The translations under genes and the position numbers were made by a program. The notes below the pieces were generated by a model, which was not told the DNA's origin, ran no database searches, and saw only the letters and a program-made list of their open reading frames with translations. From positions 22,485-86,484 of the forward strand of contig NZ_JBNMJV010000009.1 in the NCBI RefSeq assembly GCF_050874005.1: 64,000 nucleotides of DNA, written 5' to 3'. Of this stretch, positions 14,949-23,815 are shown piece after piece. This DNA comes from Huintestinicola sp050874005. Its GTDB lineage: Bacteria; Bacillota; Clostridia; Oscillospirales; Ruminococcaceae. Each line of letters opens with the position of its first letter. The first letter of the stretch is position 1.

Positions 14949-16649
14949 ATGGATATATACGAAGCCGCCAACAAAATGAAATACGAGCAGAAAAACATCT
15001 TTGACCTTAAACTGAGAGTGACCTTTTACGCCCGTGTTTCCACCACAAAAGAGGAACAGGAAAACTCTATAGAAAATCAGATAACCTATTTCACGGATTT
15101 TATAAAGAATAACAAAAACTGGACCTATGTCGAGGGCTATGTTGACCGTGTACGAGGAGAGTACGCCGTAAACCGAGTCAACTTTATGCGAATGATCGAG
15201 GACGGCAAGGCAGGAGTGTTTGACCTTGTTCTTACCAAAGAGGTCAGCCGATTTGCCCGTAACACTATCGACAGCTTGACATATACCCGTGAGCTGCTCC
15301 GAGCAGGAGTCGGCGTTTTCTTTCAGAACGATAATATCTGCACCATCGACACCGACAGCGAGCTGCGTCTCACAATAATGTCAAGTATCGCCGCAGATGA
15401 AGTCCGCAAGCTGTCCGAGCGTGTCCGCTGGGGGCATAAGCGTGCTATTGAGAGCGGCAATGTTATGGGAAATAACCGCATTTTCGGCTATGACAAAAAG
15501 GACTGCAAGCTTGTCATAAACGAAAGCGAAGCCGAAATGGTACGCCTGATATTCGAGGAATATGCCACAGGCAAATACAGCGTCCGCAAGATAGAGGATA
15601 TATTGTACAACAAAGGCTACCGTGGACGAAACGGCACACGGATACACCACAACACCATTTCGGGCATAATCCAGAATCCCAAATACAAAGGCTACTACTG
15701 CGGCAACAAGGTAAAAATAATCGACTACCGCACCAAGGAGCAGCGTTTTCTCCCCGAGGACGAATGGGTAATGTACAAGGACGAAACGGGCGAGATAGTC
15801 CCCGCAATCGTCAGCGAGGAGCTTTGGGATAAATGCAACGAGATATTTAAGGCAAGAAGTGCCGTAGTAAAATCCCGTGAGCGTTCCCTGAAAGACAAGA
15901 GCGTTTTTACGGGGAAAATATTCTGTGCCGCCGATGACAAAGCCTACTGGCGGACAAGCTATTCAAACAGCGTTTCCAAGGGCAAGCCCATATATCAGTG
16001 GATATGCAGCGAAAAACGCCGCTTTGGTGCAAAAGCCTGTGCCTCCTTTTCAATTCTGGAATCAGACCTTTATCAGATGCTTTCCGAGCATTTCAAGGAC
16101 ATTGCCGAAAATATCGAGGACTATGTTGATACCTTCCTCAAAATCTATCGTGAAGCTGACACATCTTCAACCACACAAAAAGAGCTTGACTCCCTCAGAG
16201 CAAGGCTTGAAAAGGAAAAAGCCAAGCGAGAAAAGCTCCTTGACGCATACACCGAGGATCTTATCACCAAGGCGGAGTTCAAAGAGAGAAACGACGCTTC
16301 CAATATCACTATCAACGATCTTGAAGAAGAAATATATGCCATAGAGAAAAAGGCAGCCGAATCGGACGATTATGTCCGTGAGCTTGAAAAAATCGAGAAA
16401 TACTTCAAGGAAATGTACAGCCCCGACAGAGATATGACACGTGAAGAAGTGGACGAAATGGTGCTCACGATAATCGACAGGATAAACGTCATTCCCCGGA
16501 ATGAGGAATGTATGAAGCTGGAAATCAAGCTGAAAACAGGCGCAAACCGTGATGTTACCTATGTCAGGGGACGTAATATAAACGGTTGTCGTTCGGGACA
16601 CATCTGTAAGAAAATGATCGACAACTACAAGCAGGGTCTCAACGGCTAA
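14949..16649 (+). CDS. large serine recombinase (site-specific integrase)
   Basis: The 566-residue protein has a resolvase catalytic domain (residues 20-170) with FYARVSTTKEEQ holding the nucleophilic Ser, then a recombinase domain (about 185-290) and a coiled coil (about 400-480) inside the zinc-ribbon region. It would integrate or excise an element by cutting attP and attB. The zinc-ribbon half looks unusual: the first pair expected as CxxC reads CAAD, while the later Cys residues (WICSEKRR, KACAS) are kept. The catalytic domain appears intact. It is the only intact recombinase of the island and is flanked by a promoter and terminator of its own. Confidence 0.9.
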   Translation: MDIYEAANKMKYEQKNIFDLKLRVTFYARVSTTKEEQENSIENQITYFTDFIKNNKNWTYVEGYVDRVRGEYAVNRVNFMRMIEDGKAGVFDLVLTKEVSRFARNTIDSLTYTRELLRAGVGVFFQNDNICTIDTDSELRLTIMSSIAADEVRKLSERVRWGHKRAIESGNVMGNNRIFGYDKKDCKLVINESEAEMVRLIFEEYATGKYSVRKIEDILYNKGYRGRNGTRIHHNTISGIIQNPKYKGYYCGNKVKIIDYRTKEQRFLPEDEWVMYKDETGEIVPAIVSEELWDKCNEIFKARSAVVKSRERSLKDKSVFTGKIFCAADDKAYWRTSYSNSVSKGKPIYQWICSEKRRFGAKACASFSILESDLYQMLSEHFKDIAENIEDYVDTFLKIYREADTSSTTQKELDSLRARLEKEKAKREKLLDAYTEDLITKAEFKERNDASNITINDLEEEIYAIEKKAAESDDYVRELEKIEKYFKEMYSPDRDMTREEVDEMVLTIIDRINVIPRNEECMKLEIKLKTGANRDVTYVRGRNINGCRSGHICKKMIDNYKQGLNG

Positions 16650-16666
16650 GCTTTAGCCTATAAAAA

Positions 16667-16700
16667 AACGGAGTCATTCTTTGTGAATGGCTCCGTTTTG
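16667..16700. terminator. bidirectional terminator between recombinase and GGDEF genes
   Basis: AACGGAGTCATTC pairs with GAATGGCTCCGTT (one wobble) around a short loop. A T run follows on the plus strand, and an A run precedes it, giving a T run for the convergent minus-strand gene. Confidence 0.75.
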
Positions 16701-16709
16701 TATTATAGT

Positions 16710-18740
16710 TTAAAATGTGCTGTCAAAGGTGGCATTAGTTTCCACAATGTCGATCCTTGTCTCGCTGCCCGCATAAGCGAAATTTGATTTTCCGCTCTTT
16801 TTGATCTTATACATAGCCCCGTCTGCCGCTTCAAGAAGCTCAGCGGAATTAGAACCGTTTTCACGGAAAAATGCAATTCCAATACTGCAATGGATATTGA
16901 AATGCAGCTCGGTAGACTCGGAAACAAATCCCTCGTTCAGAATACTGATAACCTCTGCCGCAGCCTTTCCAGCGTCTCCGATAAGGGTAAGATTTGTGAG
17001 ACACATAACAAATTCGTCACCGCCCAGACGTCCTCCGAAGCCTCGCTCGTAGGTGACCTCCTTAATGGTATCAGCCACAAATTTAAGCACCTCATCGCCG
17101 CACTTATGACCATACTCATCATTAAAATGCTTGAAATCATCCAGGTCTATGAACATAAGTGCGTCAAGACTTCTTCGTGAAAAGGACTCGTTCATCTCCT
17201 CGTCAAGAGTACGCAGGAACGTAGGACGGTTATAAAGCTGGGTAAGAGCGTCAAAACTTGCCTTCTGAATAAGAGTGATAGCGCTCTTTTTCTCCTTGTC
17301 GATATCCACAAGCAGACCGATTATCTTTGAAGGAGCGCCTGTCCTGTCAAAGAATTTTTTTCCCTTGACTCTTATCCACGAGAAATCCCCGTAGAGATTT
17401 TTCATACGGTACTCGCCTTCCCACTTGTCTCCCTGAGAAGAAACAATGGCGTCAAGATCGTCCTTGTAACGCTTCATATCGTCCTTGTGAATTTTCATTT
17501 TGTAGAGGAAGCTCTCTCCTATGGAATCGTCCTTTGCACGGTAGCTGAACTTCTGATTGAAATTATCTGATACATAGACCTTGAAGGTCTTGAGGTTTAT
17601 CTCAAAAACCACGTTATCCATCATCGAAACAACGGTCCTGTAACGCTGCTCGCTCTCGAAAATGCTGTCAAACATTGCATTGAACTCGGTGCTAATCTGA
17701 CCGAATTCATCATTGGAGTCAAGATCAAGGCGAACGTTTACATCGCCCTTGTTTTTCTGAGAAATTACGCTGATAAGCTTTTTGATAGGTTCGGTAAATA
17801 CATAGCAGACAAAGATTATCGCTGCCGCCGCAATTATTGTAATGGCAATGACTGCCGCCTGAACGCCGGATATGGAAGAAGCAGCAGCCTTTTCGGCGAC
17901 CTCAGACTCAAACATACTTACAACACTCCAGCCCCCGTTGTAAATCGGAGTTCCGAAAACGTAGCAGCCCTCTGTTTCCTTTACCACCGTAGCGCTGCCG
18001 TTTGTTTCGCCGTAATACGGTATTGCTTCAGGAATACTTTCGGCTATTGTACGGTATTCCACAACGTCCTCAAGCTTTCTGGGATTGCTTACGCTGCCCG
18101 AAATATATTTTCCGCTTGAATCCACAATAAGCGAAACAGCAAAATTGCTGTAGCCTGTGATCTTCAGCATATCTGCCGCTTCCTCAAGGCTCACCTTCTG
18201 GACCGCCACACCGACCTTTTTATTTTTGGGCGTATATACCCGGCGGCAGGCATAAAAATAGCATTTATCTGCAGCAGAGGGAGGATATATAGCCGATATT
18301 CCGCTGTTTGTGCCCGAGAATGAGATATAGTCGGCAGCATTTTCATCAAACTGACCGATCTTATCCTTGTTGTAAGCTGCAAGTATCGTTCCGTTGTCGC
18401 TTACAACAAACATATCGGTAACAGCGCTGTTCCGGAGGACAGTATCTCGGATAAGCTCATTTACATAGTCAAGTTCTTCATCTGAGTGTGCGCCGTAATA
18501 TTCGTGCTCCGCAAATTCCCTTACACCGTTGTCGGAGGTGAAGCCTTTCTGGGATATGATGAGATTTCCGAGAAATTCATTCAGATATGCAGCCCTGTCC
18601 CCGTTTATTATCTCGAGAGAGCTTATCTGACTGTTGACTACCGCCTTTGCAGACCTTGAAGAGTATACCGCAGAAACCACGATCATTGGTATGATAAGTA
18701 TAATAAGCATAAACCCTGCAAGCTTAAATCTTATCTTCAT
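16710..18740 (-). CDS. membrane sensor diguanylate cyclase (Cache-HAMP-PAS-GGDEF)
   Basis: The protein has an N-terminal transmembrane helix, an extracellular sensor of about 270 residues (dCache-like), a second membrane helix, a HAMP segment, a PAS domain and a C-terminal GGDEF domain with GRLGGDEFVMC. It should make cyclic di-GMP from two GTP in response to an outside signal. The inhibitory I-site is missing: the RxxD expected four residues before the Arg of RLGGDEF reads RGFG. I use the ATG at 18740 because the promoter at 18810-18838 leaves almost no leader for the upstream ATG at 18797; 18752 is another option. Confidence 0.85.
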   Translation of the reverse strand: MKIRFKLAGFMLIILIIPMIVVSAVYSSRSAKAVVNSQISSLEIINGDRAAYLNEFLGNLIISQKGFTSDNGVREFAEHEYYGAHSDEELDYVNELIRDTVLRNSAVTDMFVVSDNGTILAAYNKDKIGQFDENAADYISFSGTNSGISAIYPPSAADKCYFYACRRVYTPKNKKVGVAVQKVSLEEAADMLKITGYSNFAVSLIVDSSGKYISGSVSNPRKLEDVVEYRTIAESIPEAIPYYGETNGSATVVKETEGCYVFGTPIYNGGWSVVSMFESEVAEKAAASSISGVQAAVIAITIIAAAAIIFVCYVFTEPIKKLISVISQKNKGDVNVRLDLDSNDEFGQISTEFNAMFDSIFESEQRYRTVVSMMDNVVFEINLKTFKVYVSDNFNQKFSYRAKDDSIGESFLYKMKIHKDDMKRYKDDLDAIVSSQGDKWEGEYRMKNLYGDFSWIRVKGKKFFDRTGAPSKIIGLLVDIDKEKKSAITLIQKASFDALTQLYNRPTFLRTLDEEMNESFSRRSLDALMFIDLDDFKHFNDEYGHKCGDEVLKFVADTIKEVTYERGFGGRLGGDEFVMCLTNLTLIGDAGKAAAEVISILNEGFVSESTELHFNIHCSIGIAFFRENGSNSAELLEAADGAMYKIKKSGKSNFAYAGSETRIDIVETNATFDSTF

Positions 18741-18809
18741 TTCGGCGGACATTCCCTTCTTCTGCGGATTGAACAAAGCTTTGCCGTGTCCCTGCATAGT
18801 TATAGTTTA

Positions 18810-18838
18810 ATTTTACCACAAGTCCAAAAAATTGTAAA
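18810..18838 (-). promoter_or_regulatory. sigma-A promoter of the membrane diguanylate cyclase
   Basis: Minus-strand TTTACA (18833-18838) and TAAAAT (18810-18815) with a 17-nt spacer. Confidence 0.6.
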
Positions 18839-18918
18839 TATCTTTTAGCATTTTTTCATACATCAAATCATTTTTCGTTATTTGTCACAAATATTTTAAG
18901 ATATTTTCGGCATAATGA

Positions 18919-20178
18919 TTATTCGTACATATCCATCAGCACAGGAACAAGCCTGTAATTTTTCCTGAATATCTCGGGATATTCGGAAATATCAAGGGGG
19001 CACTCGCCCTTGCCTATCTCAATAAGGATAGGAACTGTTTTTCCGCCGCCCTTTGCGATTATCCTGTCACAAAGCCCCGCACATGAGGTCTTGTCATAAG
19101 GATTAAGCTTGTACCCCGTCATATCGGATATAAGCTTTGCTTCGGCATAGCACCTGCTTCGGAAATTTCCCTGCTGAGCGTAATCCCACCATACTAACGA
19201 GCCTGTTGCGTGATAGCTTATCACCGTTACGGGATCTGAGAGCGAACCGATAAGCTTTGTTATTGCCTTGCTTTCAGCCTCGGACTCGGGCGATTTTCCC
19301 TTATATCCCCAGCCCGAGGCGCATTTAAGCTCCTCTGCTATTCCCCATTTTCCGTTAAAGTTGCGATTGATGTCAACACCGTGAGCATTGGCTTTCCATC
19401 TTTCATAGTATAGTTCTTCGGAATAAGCGGTATAACCGTATGTCACCGCATTTTTGTACATTACAGCCACATTTTTTCTCAGCTGCGGATTTCTCAGTCC
19501 CTTTGCGCCGAACTGGCTTATAGTTACTCCGTCGGGATTTAGCATTGGGACAATATGTACCTGAAAGTCCTCAAAATAATCGGAGAAAAGCTTTCCATTA
19601 TAAGATTTTCTGTTATATCCCTGCAAATAATACTCCGCCATATCCATCACCAGCAGACAGGTCATATATTCCCTTCCGTGGCAGCCTGCCTGGATAACGA
19701 TCTGCTTGTCAGCCTTATCGCTGCCTATAATAATATCGTAAATCTTTCTCTTATCTGCGGTAGTTCCGATGACTTCTGCTCTCACAAGCTTGGGATAAGC
19801 CACAATAAGCTTGTCTATATCCTCACACATATCATTATAGGAATATTCCGGGTCGGTGTTGTCAACTATCTTTTCGGATTTTTTCTTTTTGTTATCCGAA
19901 TGCTGCTTTTCGTTTTTTTCAGACTTATCTGCACCGTCTCCGGAGACGCTCAGGGGTGACACATATCCTGCAGGAGTTGTCTGCTCCGCTGTAATATTTT
20001 TCTGAACAGGCTCTGTTTCGGCAGCAGGCGCTTCGGTCTCTTGAGGAACTTCCTCGTCCTCAAGGATATTCCCCGTATTTCCCCAAACTCCGCCATAGCC
20101 GTAAACAGTACAACCCGCCGAAATAACTGCAATGACCGACAAAACCGTCAGAGCGGCTTTTCCGAAAAAATTTCCCAT
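18919..20178 (-). CDS. M14-family zinc carboxypeptidase, exported
   Basis: The 419-residue protein has an N-terminal hydrophobic export segment (ALTVLSVIAVISAGC), an acidic and Lys-rich linker to about residue 120, and an M14 peptidase domain. GCHGREYM carries the HxxE zinc ligands, DINRNFNGKWG the Asn-Arg substrate site, YHATG the third His and PILIEIGKGE the catalytic Glu. It probably trims peptides or peptidoglycan stems outside the cell. The Cys after SAG could be lipidated, but the lipobox is atypical. ATG 20178 has GAGG at good spacing; the GTG at 20193 does not. It overlaps the GNAT gene upstream. Confidence 0.88.
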   Translation of the reverse strand: MGNFFGKAALTVLSVIAVISAGCTVYGYGGVWGNTGNILEDEEVPQETEAPAAETEPVQKNITAEQTTPAGYVSPLSVSGDGADKSEKNEKQHSDNKKKKSEKIVDNTDPEYSYNDMCEDIDKLIVAYPKLVRAEVIGTTADKRKIYDIIIGSDKADKQIVIQAGCHGREYMTCLLVMDMAEYYLQGYNRKSYNGKLFSDYFEDFQVHIVPMLNPDGVTISQFGAKGLRNPQLRKNVAVMYKNAVTYGYTAYSEELYYERWKANAHGVDINRNFNGKWGIAEELKCASGWGYKGKSPESEAESKAITKLIGSLSDPVTVISYHATGSLVWWDYAQQGNFRSRCYAEAKLISDMTGYKLNPYDKTSCAGLCDRIIAKGGGKTVPILIEIGKGECPLDISEYPEIFRKNYRLVPVLMDMYE

Positions 20179-20945
20179 AAAAAGACCTCGCACCCTAATT
20201 TCGCATACCAGTTATATAAATGTGTATAGTGAATAAAGCAGCCTTCACAGCCTCTATTTTTTAGCTCTTCCATTGCAAGAGCCACCATTTTAAGTCCTAT
20301 GCCCTGTTTTCTGAACTTCGGAACTGTACCCACACAGCCCACGCTGCCCGTTCTTCTGCCGTCCGAAATAAGACAGGTCTCATCATCTCCTAAAATGCAG
20401 AACGAAGCAATTTCACCGTTTAGATAACCGCAGAAGACCTCGCAACCGTCAAAATACTGCACCCAGTCCACGTCAACAGCCGTCACCGCCGCTTTCAGCT
20501 CTGGACATACCGGACATATACGAAATTCCACACCCTCGGGAACGGGAATATCGTAATCTGCGGAGCAAAAATCCGAAAGACTCCTCTTCATTTCCGCACA
20601 GCCACCCGTTTTTAAATATCCAAGCCTTTCCCAGAAGGGACAGGGAGCGTCAATACTCTCTGTGGGAACACCGATAAAAAGCCCCGAAGAAAACCCGCCC
20701 GCAAAAATTCTGTCATATCCCCTGCTTTGAATTATCTCCTCCGCTCTGCGGACAAGTCCCGTTCCTATTCCCTGCCTGCGAAAATTTTCCGGAACGCATA
20801 CAAGCCGAAGCTCGTTTTCCTTTATCAAAGCAAATCCCCTGTCCCCGTCCTCTATAGCTTCACAGCCGCCGCAAAGCTTCTCAAATGCGTCACGGCAAAG
20901 AGGTATCTGAGGAAAACATTCTTTAAATAACAAATATCTGTCCAT
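20148..20945 (-). CDS. tandem GNAT acetyltransferase
   Basis: The 265-residue protein has two GNAT modules. Each has an acetyl-CoA loop: RRQGIGTGL near residue 57 and RKQGIGLKM near 220. The N-terminal half ends FWERLGY and the C-terminal half ends WYAKLGC, the typical last strand of the fold. Substrate is unknown; double GNAT proteins include mycothiol synthase, but also many uncharacterised acetylases. It sits between a MATE exporter and a carboxypeptidase, all in one direction with short gaps. Confidence 0.85.
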   Translation of the reverse strand: MDRYLLFKECFPQIPLCRDAFEKLCGGCEAIEDGDRGFALIKENELRLVCVPENFRRQGIGTGLVRRAEEIIQSRGYDRIFAGGFSSGLFIGVPTESIDAPCPFWERLGYLKTGGCAEMKRSLSDFCSADYDIPVPEGVEFRICPVCPELKAAVTAVDVDWVQYFDGCEVFCGYLNGEIASFCILGDDETCLISDGRRTGSVGCVGTVPKFRKQGIGLKMVALAMEELKNRGCEGCFIHYTHLYNWYAKLGCEVFLWEIFSEKPL

Positions 20946-20957
20946 AGCACGTCTCCT

Positions 20958-22307
20958 TTAAATCAAAGCATTTTTCTCCTTCTCCGAAAGCTCCCTTGAC
21001 ACCATAACAGCAATGGGTATGGAGACCGCCGCACTCAGCACATCTGCCGCCGCCTGAGTTATCTGTATGCCGAAGAAGCCGAAAGCCGCCGACAGTATAT
21101 ACAATAGAGGGATAAAGAAAAGCCCCTGTCTTGCAATTGCAAGTATAGTTGCACGCACCGTCCTGCCCATATTCTGCATTATCATATTTGTCATAACACA
21201 TACGCCCTGCAGCGGAGCCGTAAGACATTGAAAACGCAGTATATCAGTTCCTGCCTGAACTACTTCAGGGTCGTCTCTGAAAAAACGGATAAGCTGAGGC
21301 GCAAATGCATACACCACCGCACCGAACACCGCCATAAACAATGTAGAGACCTTTATGCAGAAAAGATAGACCTTTCTGACCCGTCCGAACTGACCTGCGC
21401 CGCTGTTAAATCCGCAAACGGGCTGAAATCCCTGCCCGAAGCCGATGACCACCGATCCGCCCAGCATAACTATCCTGTTCACCACCGAAATAGCTGCGAT
21501 CGCAGCAGGACCGTACACTACCGCCGCACGGCTCAGACATACGGAAGCAACGCTCATTATGCCCTGCCTGAAAAGTGAGGGCGAGCCGAATCTGAACAAA
21601 GCCTTGATTATCTCCTCAGAGGGCTTGAAAAGGGGCATTTTAAGCTGAAGCCTGCCGCTCATTTTAAGAAGTATAACAAAGGAGACCATCTGACTTATGA
21701 CCGTAGCAAGCGCCGCCCCCCGAACCTTCATTCCCAGAACAGAAATGAAAATGGGGTCAAGAATAACATTCAGCACCGAGCCGCCTGCCATACCTATCAT
21801 ACCGTAAAAAGCGCTGCCTTGAAAACGAAGCTGATTGTTCATAGTAAATGAAGCCATCTGAAAGGGCACACCTATAAGCAGTACGGAAATGTATTCAAGA
21901 GTGCTTTCCATAAGTATCTCGTCCGCCCCGAGAAAAGCCGCCAGCTCTCTGTCAAAAATAAGACCGAATACCGCAATGACCGTTCCCGTCAGCAGAGAAA
22001 GCACCGCCGCCGTATCGCCCATTACCGCCGCAGAACGTGTGTCCCCCGCTCCAAGCTTTCCGGACATATAGTTGCCCGAGCCGTGACCGTAGAAAAATCC
22101 AAGCGCCTGTATGATGTTCATAAGGGGCAGAGCAATGCCCACAGCCGCCGTAGAAACGGTGTCAAGCCTGCCCACGAAAAAGGTGTCCGCCATATTGTAA
22201 AAGGCGGTTATCATCATTGTAATAATAGTCGGAACGGCAAGCCGGCACACCAGAAGTTCAACAGGGTCGCAGAGCATCTGCCGTCTTTTTTCCTCCGCAG
22301 AGATCAA
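20958..22307 (-). CDS. MATE-family multidrug and toxin exporter
   Basis: The 449-residue protein has about 12 hydrophobic segments in two similar halves and the MATE features PTIITMMITAFYNMADTFFVG near the N-terminus (residues about 27-47) and GFGQGFQPVCGFNSGA near 245-260. It would expel cationic compounds using a Na+ or H+ gradient. First gene of a run with the GNAT and carboxypeptidase genes (12-nt gap). The GC content is higher than in the mobile island. Confidence 0.92.
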   Translation of the reverse strand: MISAEEKRRQMLCDPVELLVCRLAVPTIITMMITAFYNMADTFFVGRLDTVSTAAVGIALPLMNIIQALGFFYGHGSGNYMSGKLGAGDTRSAAVMGDTAAVLSLLTGTVIAVFGLIFDRELAAFLGADEILMESTLEYISVLLIGVPFQMASFTMNNQLRFQGSAFYGMIGMAGGSVLNVILDPIFISVLGMKVRGAALATVISQMVSFVILLKMSGRLQLKMPLFKPSEEIIKALFRFGSPSLFRQGIMSVASVCLSRAAVVYGPAAIAAISVVNRIVMLGGSVVIGFGQGFQPVCGFNSGAGQFGRVRKVYLFCIKVSTLFMAVFGAVVYAFAPQLIRFFRDDPEVVQAGTDILRFQCLTAPLQGVCVMTNMIMQNMGRTVRATILAIARQGLFFIPLLYILSAAFGFFGIQITQAAADVLSAAVSIPIAVMVSRELSEKEKNALI

Positions 22308-22447
22308 AGCTGTCCTCTCCCTTGATTTTACATATTTATATAATTATAACATTTTTTCGTATTTTGATAAACGGAAAATTTATTAACTTAAAAATAAAAT
22401 TTATGTAAACAATACGGGACAGACAAAAACATCTGCCCCGCAAAAAA

Positions 22448-22753
22448 TCACATATCCTGCAGATCCGCTGCCGTAATGTCGTTTTCCAGATTATCCCTTG
22501 CAAGATCGTTGTCTATCGTAGAATAAACCGAGGAAATGGGCTTCTCAGCCTTTTTTTTCGAGTAAGGAACATTGTTCCTCGAGTGAGGAACAGTGTGGTA
22601 TACCTTAAGCTCGGGGGAATGAGTTCCCGCAATTATTGGATTTGCCCTTTCCCTGCCGCTTTTCGCCTTGCCCGAAAGCTCCGGAACGGGCGGAGTGCCG
22701 TTTTTATGCTCCGTTTCATTACTGCTGTACCGTCTCATACCTTGCTTTGCCAT
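22448..22753 (-). CDS. hypothetical disordered protein
   Basis: A 101-residue polar protein without hydrophobic core, rich in Asn, Ser, Lys and Glu, with an acidic tail DNDLARDNLENDITAADLQDM (residues about 81-101). It is probably largely disordered. No family is recognised. It is divergent from speD. Confidence 0.5.
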   Translation of the reverse strand: MAKQGMRRYSSNETEHKNGTPPVPELSGKAKSGRERANPIIAGTHSPELKVYHTVPHSRNNVPYSKKKAEKPISSVYSTIDNDLARDNLENDITAADLQDM

Positions 22754-22870
22754 ATTTTATTCCAGCCTTTACCAAAAATTTTCGGCTTAAAATAAGCCGT
22801 GTATGCAGTATTTCCGAAAGACATTTATATATTCCGTTTGAGAAGTCACAAAACTTTTTTTGCAATTCTC

Positions 22871-22899
22871 TTGACTTTTTTGACGAATAAGGTTATTAT
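22871..22899 (+). promoter_or_regulatory. sigma-A promoter of the polyamine operon
   Basis: TTGACT (22871-22876) and TATTAT (22894-22899) with a 17-nt spacer, 77 nt before speD. Confidence 0.6.
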
Positions 22900-22976
22900 A
22901 TATAATGTGTAATAGTGTACAAACTTTTGTTATCCCATTTTTGGAATAACGGGAGAATATTTCCGAAAGGAACGTG

Positions 22977-23783
22977 ATGTTAGGGTTGAACGATAAGCTC
23001 AAGCTTTATGGGTTTAATAACCTTACCAAAACTTTAAGCTTTAATATATATGATATCTGCTATGCCAAGAGTCCGAGGGAGCAGCAGGATTATATCAAGT
23101 ATATCGACGAGCAGTATAATTCCGACCGTCTCACAAAGATACTCTGTGATGTTACCGAAGCCATCGGCGCACACGTGCTGAATATATCCAAGCAGGACTA
23201 CGAGCCGCAGGGTGCGTCGGTAACTCTCCTTATCTCCGAGGAACACATCTCCAAGGAGGATATGGACGAGTCCTGCAATATGAGAGGCGTTCCCCAGAAA
23301 CAGGATATTGCAGGCCATCTTGACAAGAGCCATCTTACCGTTCATACCTATCCCGAATTTCACCCCGATAACGCAATAACCACCTTCAGAGTGGATATTG
23401 ACGTTTCCACCTGCGGAGAGATCACCCCTCTGAAATCTCTCGATTATCTTATCGGCAGCTTTGATTCGGATATCATCACCATAGATTACAGAGTAAGAGG
23501 CTTTACCCGTGACGAAAAGGGCAAAAAGCTCTTTATCGACCACGATATCACCTCTATCCAGGACTATATCGCCAAGGAGACCCTTGAAAGGTACGACGCT
23601 ATAGATATAAACGTTTATCAGGCGAATATCTTCCACACAAAGATGATGATAAAGGAAATTTTCCTGCAGAATTACCTTTTCAACACCGACACCTACGAGC
23701 TTGCCCCTAAGCGCAGGCTTGAGATAAACGACCTTCTGAGACGTGAAATGATAGAGATATTCAGCGGAATGAATATCTTCTGA
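22977..23783 (+). CDS. speD: S-adenosylmethionine decarboxylase proenzyme
   Basis: The 268-residue protein matches the E. coli-type SpeD family in length and in the self-processing site LDKSHLTVHTYPE, where the Ser becomes the pyruvoyl cofactor. It makes decarboxylated AdoMet, the aminopropyl donor for spermidine. ATG 22977 is preferred to GTG 22974 on the distance to GAAAGGA. First gene of the polyamine operon speD-speA-speE-speB. Confidence 0.93.
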   Translation: MLGLNDKLKLYGFNNLTKTLSFNIYDICYAKSPREQQDYIKYIDEQYNSDRLTKILCDVTEAIGAHVLNISKQDYEPQGASVTLLISEEHISKEDMDESCNMRGVPQKQDIAGHLDKSHLTVHTYPEFHPDNAITTFRVDIDVSTCGEITPLKSLDYLIGSFDSDIITIDYRVRGFTRDEKGKKLFIDHDITSIQDYIAKETLERYDAIDINVYQANIFHTKMMIKEIFLQNYLFNTDTYELAPKRRLEINDLLRREMIEIFSGMNIF

Positions 23784-23815
23784 TCATTGGTATTTTATGA
23801 ATGGGGGTAATCACC

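Noticed and set aside
22412..22440. Terminator after the disordered protein gene
   Set aside because: CGGGGCAGA/TCTGTCCCG forms a hairpin on the minus strand, but no adequate T run follows, so it was not listed.
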